Source of the DNA: Amaurobius ferox
Lineage: Eukaryota > Arthropoda > Arachnida > Araneae > Amaurobiidae
Length of the DNA stretch: 64,000 nt
NCBI GenBank assembly: GCA_951213105.1
Contig: OX578146.1
Location: forward strand, 111,383,195-111,447,194
Reading direction: 5' to 3'
Below are positions 33,540 to 45,121 of the stretch, in pieces; positions within the stretch are counted from its first letter, which is position 1; each line of letters opens with the position of its first letter. Below the pieces are notes generated by a model. That model was not told the DNA's origin. It searched no databases and saw nothing but the letters and a program-made list of their open reading frames with translations. The position numbers and the translations under genes were made by a program.

Positions 33540-34240
33540 GGCTGTAATTCAAAAACTAAGAAATTGATTCAAAATCCAATTATATACCTGTATATGATTT
33601 TAAAGAACTTCAAATTCTTGTTTAGTTTTTATAGCTCGCGCTTTTAATTTTTAAGATATAAGCATTAAAAACTTGAAAATGGAAAATTTTCTATCTTCTT
33701 CAACTTGACAAGACAATTACCCAAAAACTAAGAGCATTTAAAAGCGCATTTAAAGAGCATTTTAAGAGCATTTAAAAAATAAATATAGATTTAGAAACTA
33801 AATTTTCTCTTGCGTATTTTTGTCCCTTACTATTTATATCCATATTTTATAGATTCGAAGATATTTCGAGTGAAAGTAAGTAATTAAAAAACAAATCGTT
33901 CAGACAGATACATTAAAGGGTTTTTTTCAATTAAAAAAGAGATCGATCCAAATTCCGATTATATACACCTATAGAGATTTCAAGGAGCTACAAATTCTTG
34001 CTTTATTGTTTATAGCTCGTACGTTTAGTTTTGAAAATATAAGAATTAGAAACTTGAAAAATTGAAAAGTTTCTATCTTCGTCAACTTGACACTAAAATT
34101 GTCCGACAACTTCGAAAACTAAAAGAGCATTTTTTAAAAATAAATATTAGTTTTTTAACTACATTTCCCCATGCGTACTTTTGTCCCTTACTATTTATAT
34201 CTATCTTTTATAGTTTCGAAGATATTTCGAATGAAGGTAA
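33540..34240 (+). repeat. Diverged ~390-bp tandem duplication (family G)
   Basis: Units at about 33540-33900 and 33925-34240 share 'aattatatacctgtat', 'caaattcttg', 'tttatagctcg', 'cttgaaaa', 'tcaacttgacaa', 'aagagcattt', 'ttttgtcccttactattta' and 'cgaagatatttcga'. A third, weaker partial unit follows to about 34430. No coding capacity. Confidence 0.75.
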
Positions 34241-35465
34241 GAAGGGAAAAAAAATAACACTGAGATATTTTTTTTCGAAAAGAAAATGCTCAAAATGTTA
34301 AAGTTTTGAAATTATTTTTGTATTTATAATCTGGACCCCATTTCTGATTAAACAAAAAAAACATATTTACATTTTTATCTATTAAGTTCGGAGATATAAG
34401 CGTCCAAAGTGTTTCTATTTTTCGTAACGCTCCGTTTACCTACACAATAGATGTTATTCACATCAAAATAATCACAAATTAGATATTTGTGTAACTAACA
34501 ATTATGTTGCGGAACACAATTATTTTTCATCATCACATAATATTTTTTTATGTTTGAAAATTAAGAACTTTCCTCCAGTCTTTTCACAGCTCATTATTCA
34601 ATTCATTAACAGCTCTCACGTTAATGAATTGAAATAATCGTATAAAATTTCATTCAAATTATTCAATTTGTTTACGAGATATCGTTCTTGCAGACAAAAA
34701 GAACATGATATCATTTGAAATGTAGCTGTTCCGTATTCTGGGATATTGAAAACGTTTTAATCTGCCAAATTGCAAGTGTCACAACACTTACTCTTTGCAT
34801 ATACTATGTATTGTAGGGATAGAGTAAAACTTAAAATATAATCATCTTTAGCTATGGACAAATGTACATATATCCACAAACTTAAAATGAGTGATAAATT
34901 TAAACTTGCATCGATCTCTAGATATGGCATTGCGTATCTTTGTAGTGTCAAACACCAAGCTGCTGTCGTTCATCACATTGAAATAAGAATGTGATAAGAA
35001 AGTGAAGAAGATAAGTTGGCGTAGAAACTGCTGTGATTGCCATTCTTTATTATCATCGATGTGCTGGATGATGTATGTAAGGAGATAAGGACAGGCACGA
35101 AAATAAATTGTATCTCAAATTATAAAATAAACATAAATTATAAAATAAAAATAATAAGTGCTTTACAAAGTTTCGAAAACTCGCTTATCCTTTCATGCAC
35201 TTGATGCACTTTATACATCCTAGTGTACCACTTTTACGTAATAATAACATAGACGTACTTTTTTTTTTAAAGCTTATTTAGATTAATCGTAACACATCAA
35301 TTTTTCAATGGGATTAATATTTAAAAATATTTTTATTTTATATAATTATTTTTAAATTCTGGTAGAAAAGTGTTTTCCATATTTTCAATGCTTTCGTACC
35401 ACATTTCCCACATTGATTTTGTCTGTGTGCCCCTATTCTTACATTGATATCGTCTGCGTACCCAT
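34241..35465. other. AT-rich unassigned DNA
   Basis: No gene recognised. Short frames such as 34951-34757 on the minus strand have no support. Confidence 0.25.
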
Positions 35466-35466
35466 T

Positions 35467-36223
35467 TCTCTCTCTATATAAAAAAAATAGTTGACGCTGT
35501 TTGATAAATTTCTCGTTTCTCGAGATTCTTTGCTTCGTACCGCAGAAGCTATTGCATATAAAAATATGAAATTTGGTACACTTGTAGAAAAGTTTTAAGG
35601 AATACTCTGAGATAAACCGTTTTATGATATACTATATTGTAGTTTAAGAAATGTTTAATGTCAAAGTCAAAAATAAAATATTTAAGCTGCGAGTTCGCGT
35701 CCTGGATAGACTAACAATAGCAAGCCCATAGATTTTTGCAGGCAGGCGCTTACATGGTTGAATTTTTGCAGGACGGATCCCCTTTTTTAATGTCGATGTA
35801 GTTTTTGAGGTATTTTACTTTTTATGCACTTCAGAAGTAAACTTTTTTTTTCGTATCGGCACGTCTAGCGATTCCTCTGTCTCGTACCGTGAAAACTATA
35901 GCATACAAAAATATGAAATTCGGTACATTTATAGAGAAATAATAGTGTAACACGATGAAATAAACTGTTTATCGATTTAAACTTAGTTTGTCATGAAACA
36001 GCAGCTCATGATCAAGGAATTCAGTTTTTGGATTCCATGGACTAAGAAAAATCCCTGCTTTTCCCTCCTACTGAAAATAGGCAGGGATAGAAAATAGATT
36101 ATTGAAAGTAGAATTTTTAGGAAAGATGGATATGAATCGAGCTCTGCGAGAGCAGCGAGTAGGAGGCTAAGCCTCCCGAAGGGTATTGCGGGAGCAGAGT
36201 GAGCGGGGCGTAGAGTCCTCTAG
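35467..36223 (+). mobile_element. Short non-autonomous Helitron (family D), copy 1
   Basis: Begins TCTCTCTATATAAAAAAA at about 35467 and ends with a GC-rich hairpin region (GGAGGCT-A-AGCCTCC, 36162-36176), then 'gcggggcgtagagtcctctag|t' with CTAG at 36220-36223 followed by T. Internally a ~100-bp block ('cgtaccg.gaa..ctat.gcata') occurs twice (about 35535 and 35885). It has no helicase coding. The preceding base is T rather than A, a small deviation from the usual A|T target. Confidence 0.7.
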
Positions 36224-36582
36224 TTTTCTAAATAATCACAATACATTATCCTTTATGGAATGGGTTCGCTTTAATAGGGATAATCATTTTATACAGCAAC
36301 ATTCTGATTTATTTAATTTCATATTTATAAGAAATGCATTCTATGGTAGACTATAAAAATTTAAAAAATATATAATAGAAAATAAACAGAAAATTGAAAT
36401 TTATCTATAAAATAGGGATTAGATTGATAGGATTTAGATTGAAACGGTTATGAATATTTTAAACCTAATTAATCATTAACCTTATATAAAAGAACGCCAG
36501 GACAAACTTAAATTATTTGTTTTTCTAAACACAAAGCATACTACATTTAAAAAAAAGGTTTGTGATGGATACTTCAGAATCT
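36224..36582. other. AT-rich unassigned DNA
   Basis: No gene. Separates two family D copies. Confidence 0.25.
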
Positions 36583-36965
36583 CTCTATATTGAAAAAAAA
36601 TGTAGCTGACACCGCTGTTTGACAAATTTCGCGTTTCTCGTGTTTCTCTGTCACGTATCGCAAAATCTATTGCGTACAAAAATATTAATTTTGGTGCATT
36701 TGTAGAGGAATATTAGGAGAACACATTGATATAAACAGCTTTTATATTTAAAATATAATTTAGGAAATATTTAATGTCAAACTCATAGGACGAGTATTTG
36801 AGCCGCGAGTTCGCATCTTGGAGTGACTATTAATAGCAAGACCTAGAAATTTTGTTGACATGTACCTACATAGTTGAATTTTTGCAGGACGCAGCCCCTT
36901 TTTTAGATTTTGATTTAACTAATGCGTTATTTAATTTTTTATGCACTCCGGGAGTGAAAATGTTC
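36583..36965 (+). mobile_element. Family D Helitron, 3'-truncated copy 2
   Basis: Begins A|TCTCTCTATATTGAAAAAAA at 36583 and follows copy 1 through 'gttcgcatcttgg', 'ttgaatttttgcaggacg' and 'tttttatgcactccgggag'. It lacks the 3' hairpin and CTAG end. Confidence 0.7.
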
Positions 36966-37194
36966 CTACTTTACAGGCGAAGATGCAATTGGTCAAGCCG
37001 ATTGTTAGCTTCTCTCTGATTGGTTTCTGGCATAAACTTTACAAAATGGCCGAGGAATGAGTTACTGAAGTATTAAAATGATTGAAAGTATAGGTATTTA
37101 ATTCTAAACATGATTACAACGCTAGTTTTTGCACTCATTAGATCCAATTATAGCCCGTTAAAATACTGAAACAAAATACATTTTATTTTCTTTA

Positions 37195-38213
37195 TTACTT
37201 TCCCTACATACATAAATATACAGAGAAATTCTCAAGCCAGGATCAGAAATTCGAATTCGAGTTAGAGCAAGTTTTAAGCATCCCCGATCTCAAATAAAAA
37301 AACATTATGTTCGTATGTATGTATGTATGTATGAATTTTAGTGTGTATGTGCGTGTCAGTGAACCTGTGGACGCAATATCTCACAACCGAATAATGCGTT
37401 TCGAAAGCAATTTGGTACGATTATTACAATCACTGAAAACAGAACCCCTATGGGTTTTAAACGTAATCGAACGTTTGAATAAATTTTCCATTTTCTAAGG
37501 AGTTTTGAAAAAAAAAGACTCATTACAAATTAAAACATTCATGATAAATGAATAATTATTTCACACGTACATTTTTACATGGAAAGGAATGACACAAACT
37601 TTAAAACGCTAATATCAGCCGTTTTCACTACATTGCCCGATTTTCGAAGGAATATTTGAAAAATCATTAAGAAGTTAGGACATTCAATGTTAAAAAAATA
37701 ATTATTTCATACGTAAAGTTTTATATCAGAAAGCAAATGATACGAATCAGACAAATTTTAAAATGCTAGCACGAGCACCTTTCTCGATATAATATAAGTT
37801 TTTGAAATAAATTTATCAAAATAATTACATAAAATTAAAGAAAAAAAAAACAAGTAGAGAGCATCCTAATAAATGCTAACTTTCCAATGCAATATTGTGC
37901 ACCAAATATGTTTACATCATTGTGGTGGATCTAGGTTTTTTTTTTGTTTTTTTTTTGTAATAGTTTTATATTTCACGGGGTGTTATTTAAATGTAGATTA
38001 CAATTTGGTAAGGATATTGCAAGCAAGTGTGATTAAGTTTTTCTATTTGGACAAACAATATACCAAAATCTCCAAATTTAAATAGTGTTAATTCAAAGTT
38101 AAAACATTGTGACGTGGATCTCATACATCTTTATTTTACTGTGACAGAAGTAATGTCTTTGCACTATTTGGATATCTGGAGAAAATCATGTGGTGTCCAC
38201 ATCAGTGTTTTTT
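37195..38213 (+). mobile_element. Family A relative, decayed
   Basis: Starts 'ttactttccctacatacata', continues with 'cgaattcgag', a GTAT tract in place of TG (37311-37333), 'gtcagtgaacctgtggacg', 'acaatcactgaaaac' and 'tcaaaataattac', and ends 'gaaaatcatgtggtgtccacatcag'. The GGCGA palindrome is absent. It is an older or distinct subfamily. Confidence 0.75.
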
Positions 38214-39289
38214 AGTATATATTAAAATACATTTATAGTTTTACCACATTACAAAAGCAAATCAAATGGAAGCCACAAAGTTAAATCAAAACACCATTTC
38301 CTTTTAATACAAAGGGAAAGGCATGAGGTTTGTAATCTGTCAAATCTCCTGTTGTCAGCAACAATTTAAGAAACACGAAAGCTTGCCAAACGGAGGCTGG
38401 CAATAATCCAAGGAATCTCCTTAATAAACTGAAGACAATATAAAATCGAACACTTGTTGCAGGAACTGAAGGAAATCCTTCAAAGAGTCAACTGTATTTA
38501 TTTACTCGAGTGGATGCTATAGTATAGCATAAAGCTACAATCAAAATACAAGAGATATGATTATTAAAGTATATGATTAACCAAGATTTATTTAACAATT
38601 TTTTTCGATTACACAATAATGATAACTGACAAATATATTTTATATCTGTTAGAACGTAATGATAACAACTCACAAATATTTTTTTCTGTTAGAACTTAAT
38701 GATAATAACTGACTAATAATTTTTCTGTTATCACGTTAGAATACGATACGTCTGCTGTAATGTTTAATAATTTTAATTGTAAATTTTTAAGGTGTCACTT
38801 CCGGAAGTGGTGAACACAAATGAATAACACTGACATTTATCGAATAGGCTAATTGTAATATCGGTTATAAGCTTCCGCAATTTATCACATTCGAAAATAA
38901 CTTAGTTGTAACAACATTTAAAGAAATCACGTCACACTAACACAGAACAGGCAAACGTAAATAAATGTTTGATGTAAATAGCATATGCTATTGGGATGAC
39001 AGATTTTGACAGATATACGCGTTTGTGGAATGTTTGATTTTGAGATGCTGTGGAGCAATAAACGCAAAATTCCAGCTAGCAATGCGACAGACTGTCCGAC
39101 GCCAAGAATTGACAGGAATTCTAAAAAATTTATAGTAGTCAATAAAACTACCGCAACGCTTTTTCAAATAGCACCTGATTTTTCCGGCTTTCAGGCCCGC
39201 TGGCAGTGAACGCCAGCCAATGAGTGCTTTGACGTACCATATAAATCTCAAGCCAATAGAGACAGAGTGCTGAGATTATATGTGCTTCC
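38214..39289. other. Unassigned DNA with ETS-like palindrome
   Basis: No gene recognised. 38796-38809 is described separately. At about 39181-39245, CCAAT boxes and a TATA-like 'ccatataaat' precede family E and may belong to it. Confidence 0.3.
38796..38809. promoter_or_regulatory. ETS-type palindrome CACTTCCGGAAGTG
   Basis: A perfect 14-bp palindrome formed by two head-to-head ETS core sites (CCGGAAGT). Such double sites occur in animal promoters. No gene can be placed next to it. Confidence 0.25.
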
Positions 39290-39751
39290 AGTCGATGGGC
39301 CAATATATGTGTGAGACCAGAAATAGATCTCACATTTGACGAGACAGTTTTATGTGAAAATTTATTTTGGCCAAAACGGCGAACAGTACTTGAGTTAGGC
39401 TGGCACCGTGTTTTATCACCCCGTGAACCTAAAGGTCAGAAGACCATAAATTTAGGGGGCCATGGCAGAGGGGCTGAGCTGTGCCTTACGAGATGTGGAA
39501 TGGTTCCATTGGTTAAAGGAGTAACCAATGAAAAAAGAAAATTGTTACGTCAAACTCAATGCGCCAATTGGAAGAAAAGAGGGAGTTACACCCCCCCCCC
39601 CCCGAGGGAACCACAGCCTGTGACCCGAGAATCAAGAGACAATTATGGAGATTTCGACTTAAGAGCAGACCTGAAATAGGAATAATGAAGATTTGACTTA
39701 AGACGGACGTGAGCAGATTTGTGCAACTTGTGCACACATAGCTTGTATTGG

Positions 39752-39868
39752 GCCAACGGCCGTACCGTGCTGAAAACACCGGTTCTCGTTAGATCACCGA
39801 AGTGAAGCAGCATCGGGCGCGGTTAGTACTTGGTGGGTGACCACCTCGGAACGCCGCGTGCTGTTGGC
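39752..39868 (+). pseudogene. 5S rRNA-derived SINE head
   Basis: Full-length match to animal 5S rRNA, with one base missing in 'cttggtgggtg' and a few changes. The internal promoter region is essentially intact. It continues directly into SINE body, so it is not a ribosomal gene. Confidence 0.9.
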
Positions 39869-40134
39869 CATCTCGGGTGCGGTATCCCCGTGGTTTGCGC
39901 GCTAGATTTGCACGCTGCCACAAATGCCGCCGTGTTCATGCGGAGTACGATCACGTTAAACATGTGGGTCCGTAAGTCCTTCCGAGAGGTTGGTGGTAGG
40001 GGAAGGAGGGTACGGTCCCTGTGGATGCCTCCCCCACTGGGTTCCGGTCTAAATTGGGTGGCACTTCCCGGCCGTCCATACAGTTACCTTACGCCTTTCT
40101 GGTAGGTCGGACGGTCTGGGTCTCAACAACAACA
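39752..40134 (+). mobile_element. 5S-headed composite SINE
   Basis: 5S head (39752-39868), A-box-like block 'gggtgcggtatccccgtgg', 'ttgcacgctgccacaaatgc' with no B box, the common body, 'ggtaggtcggacggtctggg' and a CAA tail. The exact 14-bp duplication ACACATAGCTTGTA flanks it (39734-39747 and 40135-40148). It lies inside family E copy 2. Confidence 0.95.
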
Positions 40135-40590
40135 ACACATAGCTTGTACATGACTTAAAGGCTTGTGCAAATGTTCCAAAAATACTGGCTAGATCTATAT
40201 AATGTGTGAGTGCAATCAGTGTACGAGAAGGAGCCACACACCAAAGAGTTATGGTGGTGCAAATAACTGATGCAAGCATTTGATATATGATCAAATCCCA
40301 AGACAGATTTGAAGGTATGTGCTCAATAACAATCACAGGTCATAGACATATGATAGTAATTTTAATAATACTGGTCACATATGTCCCCTCCGCCGCAATA
40401 ATTAATGAGAAGAATTGTTGTTAAGCATATAATTAATAATATAAATAATTAGTGTAATTAAATAATTTAGATTTGATGTTAATAAATGTTTTATTGTTAA
40501 AGTTTAAATGGTGCAGTCAATAAGTATTATAATAATTAATTATTCCTTTACAGGACTCACACGAAAGGTAAATAATTGGAGGGTTTCATA

Positions 40591-41330
40591 TAGCGGTACA
40601 ACTAGCAATGTACGATTCAATAATAAATCCACTATGTATGAATTTATGGCTATGTCAATCTTAATGAATTTAATATTTAAAAGTACAACTTTAGATTTCT
40701 TTCTCACAATATGAAAGGGAGGGGAAGCAGGCGGAACCAGCAAGGACAGTTGAAAAAAAAAACCACGAGAAGTTCAAGAGTGATGTTAAGAAAAAATAAT
40801 TAAGATGTGGGAATTGATATAGACAGTTCCGATATGCCAGTACTGAAATACGACTAGTTTAGATATGAATGAAAAATGGAGTCCCAAGTTCGCAACGAGT
40901 TCAAAATGAGTTTTTAATAAATTTGCCAACAATAACTAAGGCCAACAATAACTACGGCTTCTTCAAAATGGCGTGAAAGAAAAAGCAACAGGTGCCCTTT
41001 TAGCGTCTATGAGGACTTAACATTTGAATTAATAAATTTACTCTAAAGTTACGTATCAAAATATCTGTCATCCCGTACGGCTCAATTTAAATTGAAGACT
41101 TAATGATTGATGTAAAGTGATAATTTTGCAATAAGCAATGCGACATAAAAATAACATAAAGTGATAATTGCAAATGTAATCAGTAGAATTGTAAAATGAA
41201 ATTTTTAATGAAGGGGAATAATAATTATAATTTTAATAAATATTTAAGTTTGAAAAAACAAAGTCTCATCGTTTAGTAGTTTTTGCATTTTAACGTTTTG
41301 TCTTTTTAGAATTACATTTATAGGTTGATA
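40591..41330. other. AT-rich unassigned DNA
   Basis: No gene. 'gccaacaataacta' is repeated near 40925-40960. Confidence 0.25.
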
Positions 41331-41401
41331 CCGGACACTGAAAATAGGTGGGTTATATGTCGGACAGATACGATGATGTCGGACACATACGATGTTGTAG
41401 A

Positions 41402-41519
41402 GCCAACGGCCGTACCGTGCTGAAAACACCGGTTCTCGTTAGATCACCGAAGTCAAGCAGCATCGGGCGCCGTTAGTACTTGGGTGGGTGACCACTTGGG
41501 AACACCGCGTGCTGTTGGC
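41402..41519 (+). pseudogene. 5S rRNA-derived SINE head
   Basis: 118 nt with all 5S landmarks: 'gccaacggcc' start, 'gaagtcaagcagcatcggg', 'ttagtacttgggtgggtg' and 'gctgttggc' end. It is among the best-kept heads in the window. Confidence 0.92.
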
Positions 41520-41786
41520 AAATTTCGGGCGCTGTAGCCCGGTGGTTTGCGCGCTGGATTTGCACGCTGCCACAACTGCCGCCGTGTTCATGCGGAGTAC
41601 GATCACGTTAAACATGTGGGTTCGTAAGTCCTTCCGAGAGGTTGGTGGTAGGGGAAGGAGGGTACGGTCCCTGTGGATGCCTCCCCCACTGGGTTCCGGT
41701 CTAAATTGGGTGGCACTTCCCGGCCGTCCAAACAGTTACCTTACACCTTTCTGGTAGGTCGGACGGTCTGGGTCTCAACAACAACA
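41402..41786 (+). mobile_element. 5S-headed composite SINE
   Basis: Same structure as 39752: 5S head, A-box-like 'gggcgctgtagcccggtgg', no B box, common body and CAA tail. Flanked by ACATACGATGTTG (41385-41397) and ACATACGATGATG (41787-41799). Because the site is itself a tandem repeat, this duplication is less certain than the others. Confidence 0.93.
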
Positions 41787-41820
41787 ACATACGATGATGT
41801 CAGACACTTACGATGATGTT

Positions 41821-43920
41821 CACATTATTACGAGGCCAAATTAAGTTTAATGTGTAAACCATAATTTAATGATCACTCTACCAAATAACAAATTAAATTA
41901 ATTAATTATCCGTTTTTGTTACCACAGTTATTAATCAGCATTCTAATGTAGACAATCATGGAGATATAGATTTAGCTTAAAATAAGTTACGTTTTAAAAA
42001 ATAAAAAGTTTGCGGATATTTTCTCACGTATTGTTGTTATTGAGTAACTTTAATTTTTTTTTCACATTTTAGATTTTCGAAGTAAAATTTGGAGCCTCTT
42101 AAACTCTTCCTTTATGGCACAGAGCCCACTCTGAGTACAATTTTCTTATTTGTGAATCCGTTGGCCACTTATCGTTCACGGAGCTCATCCGTTCGCGCAG
42201 CGGGCGTATTTAACTGTAGCTGATAAAAATGCGGCTGTTAGAAAAGCACCTCTAAAAGTGACAGATAAAAAATTGACCGACAGCTGCAGGCACCGCAACA
42301 GGTAACTGCAGCATTGCAACTAGAAAATAATAAAGAAAAAACATGTTTTAAGTATAAAATATAAATGAAACTTAATAAAAAGATAAAGTTTGAATTAGTT
42401 CATCACACATTTATAAAATATGAATTACAGTTAAAAACACACCAACACGTCCTATTAAAAGATACGTTTAAATGTTGTTAAATCAAGTTACAACTTCATA
42501 CAAAAATTGTGAAAATTCAAATTATTGAATAAGTGTCGGATTAGCCGGTTAAAAAATTATTTCACAGGTCGGAACGCAACTAAACAGCCCCTCAGAAATG
42601 CAAACTGATTATACAAACTGATAACACATAATATTTAAAAATCTATGAAAAATAGTAAAGTAAAGCTCAATTTACACTGGTGGAATTTCAACCATCCTTA
42701 CACAATAGATGTTTATTTCAATACACTTGGTGCGTTTCTGCACAGCCAACCAAAGTTGTCAGAAGAGGATGGCGGATAATTTACTATTTTGAATTGGCTG
42801 CAGCTTGTTTAAGTACAGCTTTCTGGATATGCGAATATTGGATATTCCTATCTGATTAAACGAATGCTTTTTTTATATAAAATATACCATTTGAATATTA
42901 TTGGTAAGTATAAACAGTACTAAAAATATTCAACTTTTAATTTTTCGCAATCTCATACTCTGTGGAGCTATAGGATGTTATCCATTTTGTGCTTAACTAA
43001 AGGATATGTAAGTCGTTACCGTCGAACACAACTGCTGATTGTGAGAATAAAACATTCTATACTGCCTTATTAAAGAGGCATATGATAATTAGGGGACTAC
43101 AATTGTTTCGAAGACGTTTTATATACCTCTTTTTCAAGCCAAAAAATAGTGTCTTCACTTTACAATCGCTAGGAAGAACCGCAACGTGGTAGGCAGACGT
43201 ACAATTGAATAGATAGATGTGGAATACCCAAGGTGAACATTCGTGGCGGAGGTAACAGACATTGAAATCGAGACCCGACCCAAAACATATAATCACAAAC
43301 TGATAAGGCGGGTTATCCTGCCCATTACGCCAAGCAAAAAAAAATTAAACATGTCAATTGATATGAGATTTAAAATAAAACTGGAAGTAAAAGAAATTAA
43401 AACTTTTAAATTACTAGCGGAAATTGTGAAAAATAAGAGAGAGGAAGAAATAAACAAACCCATATAGAAAGAGAAAGATAGCAGAATTGCAAAATAGTAA
43501 TTCAATAGTAACTCAAAATAGTAACTCAATGAGTCAAAAAGATTCATAAAAATTAGGTTAATCATATTCAAAATCCCCACGAAAATATGTAGTAAATAAC
43601 AATATAAAGGAAACAAGCTGTTACGGGGTAAATTAAACTACATCAAAAAACGAAACTTTAAAGACAGTTAATCAAAATCAAATAAAACCAAACAGGTTTC
43701 AATAATTAAGGAAATACCATCAATTAGGAGACAATTACCAGTTTTGGAGTGCTACATTAGCCACATTATTAAAAAAACATACAACCAAATTACTTTAGCA
43801 TTACCAAAATATGGTACTGGAAACAAAAAAAAATATGTAAATTGAAAACAAAAAGTAACTGGTATTTCAGCTAAAATTCTTCAACTAACTTCAACAGATA
43901 TGTTATTAAATCTCTTTAAA
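41821..43920. other. AT-rich unassigned DNA
   Basis: No gene recognised. A GC-richer patch at about 42110-42310 contains 'gttcgcgcagcgggcg' and a TATA-like 'gcgtatttaa', and may be LTR-like. Lysine-rich and hydrophobic frames around 43243-43616 lie opposite each other and have no support. Confidence 0.3.
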
Positions 43921-43924
43921 GGTA

Positions 43925-45085
43925 GCAATAAATGTGATAGGAAATAAGAAGATTATACCAAAAATAATGACAGCAATCGGTAGATCGGAAGTAATGGCAG
44001 CAGACGATATCTCGCGAATGAAGGGAGCAATTAGAACGAAATTTGGTACAGAAATTACAATCAGTGAATACAAGAAACCTATTGTTTTTTAAACGCAAAC
44101 GAAAGTTCGAAAGACTTTTAAATTTTCGAAAGAAATTTTGAAAAAATCATTAAAAAATAAAAACCTTCAATTAAGTTATGTAAATAATTATTTCTTATGT
44201 AATTTTTCATTAGAAAACGATCAAAATAAACTTTGAAACGCTAGCATTAACCGCTCTTGATATATTTCACATTTTAAAAATAAATTTATCAAAAAATCAC
44301 AAATTAAAAAAAATAATAACTATTGTGAAATATGTTCACTTTTCATATGTAATATTATGCAATAAATTTATTAACATTATTCTCATGGATCTAGCTCGTT
44401 TCATTCCCGAGAGAAGATACTTTGGGTAATAGTTTAGTATTTAGATGCCAATAATCATCTGTCTACTATAAGAATAACCTATTACTGCGGTCCATAGCGC
44501 TTGGAGAAATTTCGGTGTACGAATTTGCTGGAATATTTTTTAACGTTGCCAAATTAACGAAAATATCGCGAAATTGATAAAAAATTTGCCAAATCGATAA
44601 AAATGACATATAATCTAATATATAAGAAATCTAGTATATAATTATATAATTTAGTATATAAGAAATGATCTTCTCTCCATTCATATGCACACTTGGCGAT
44701 ACATTTGGGGAATAATCTAGCAGAATATCGCCAACTTGGTGATATTTAGCTGTATTGACAAAAATATCGTCAAAATTACAAAAATGACGCCAAGTTAATG
44801 AAAATGAAGCCTAATTGATAAATTAATTATTAAAATATTTCAATATATGAATTATATTACCTATTGAGTATGATACCGATATTGATATTTGTTAATTTAC
44901 ATTAGCGGTAAAAATAAGTTAATTGGACACTTCTAAATATCTTATCATATTGTCACACGAAAAAGCGCTAAACGTACACTTCAATGTTAAAAACAGAGTT
45001 CCGTGAATCGTATACATCATTTTTCACTGTGAAAGAAGTAAATTCATTGCATTATATAAGGAAAGTCACGTGCTGCCCATTTCAC
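43925..45085 (+). mobile_element. Family A repeat, decayed copy 5
   Basis: The start is lost. It is recognisable from 'gcagacgatatctcgcgaatg' (44000) through 'tttggtacagaaattacaatc', 'catggatctagctcg' (44383) and a broken GGCGA region containing an AT-rich insertion (about 44600-44690), to the tail 'ttatataaggaaagtcacgtg' (45053-45073). Confidence 0.85.
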
Positions 45086-45121
45086 TTTTTTTTTTCACAT
45101 GTTACCAATTACCCGTTTATT

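Larger units (their letters stand above)
39290..40590 (+). mobile_element. Family E repeat, copy 2, split by a 5S SINE
   Basis: Shares blocks with copy 1 at 31440: 'gagaccagaa', 'ctcacat', 'gagacagttttatgtg', 'aaggtcag', 'aaatttagggggcca', a 13-C tract (39591-39603) then 'cgag', 'cccgagaatc', and the end block 'ttcctttacaggactcacac' (40544-40563) followed by 'aattggaggg'. The SINE at 39752-40134 lies within it. Confidence 0.6.
41355..41820 (+). repeat. ~19-bp tandem repeat interrupted by a SINE
   Basis: The unit 'cggacacatacgatgatgt' or a variant occurs twice before the SINE (from about 41360) and twice after it (to about 41820). The SINE has inserted into a short tandem array. Confidence 0.7.

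Noticed and set aside
43243..43616. Overlapping lysine-rich and membrane-like frames
   Set aside because: They are opposite strands of the same A-rich DNA, with no domain and no start or splice context.
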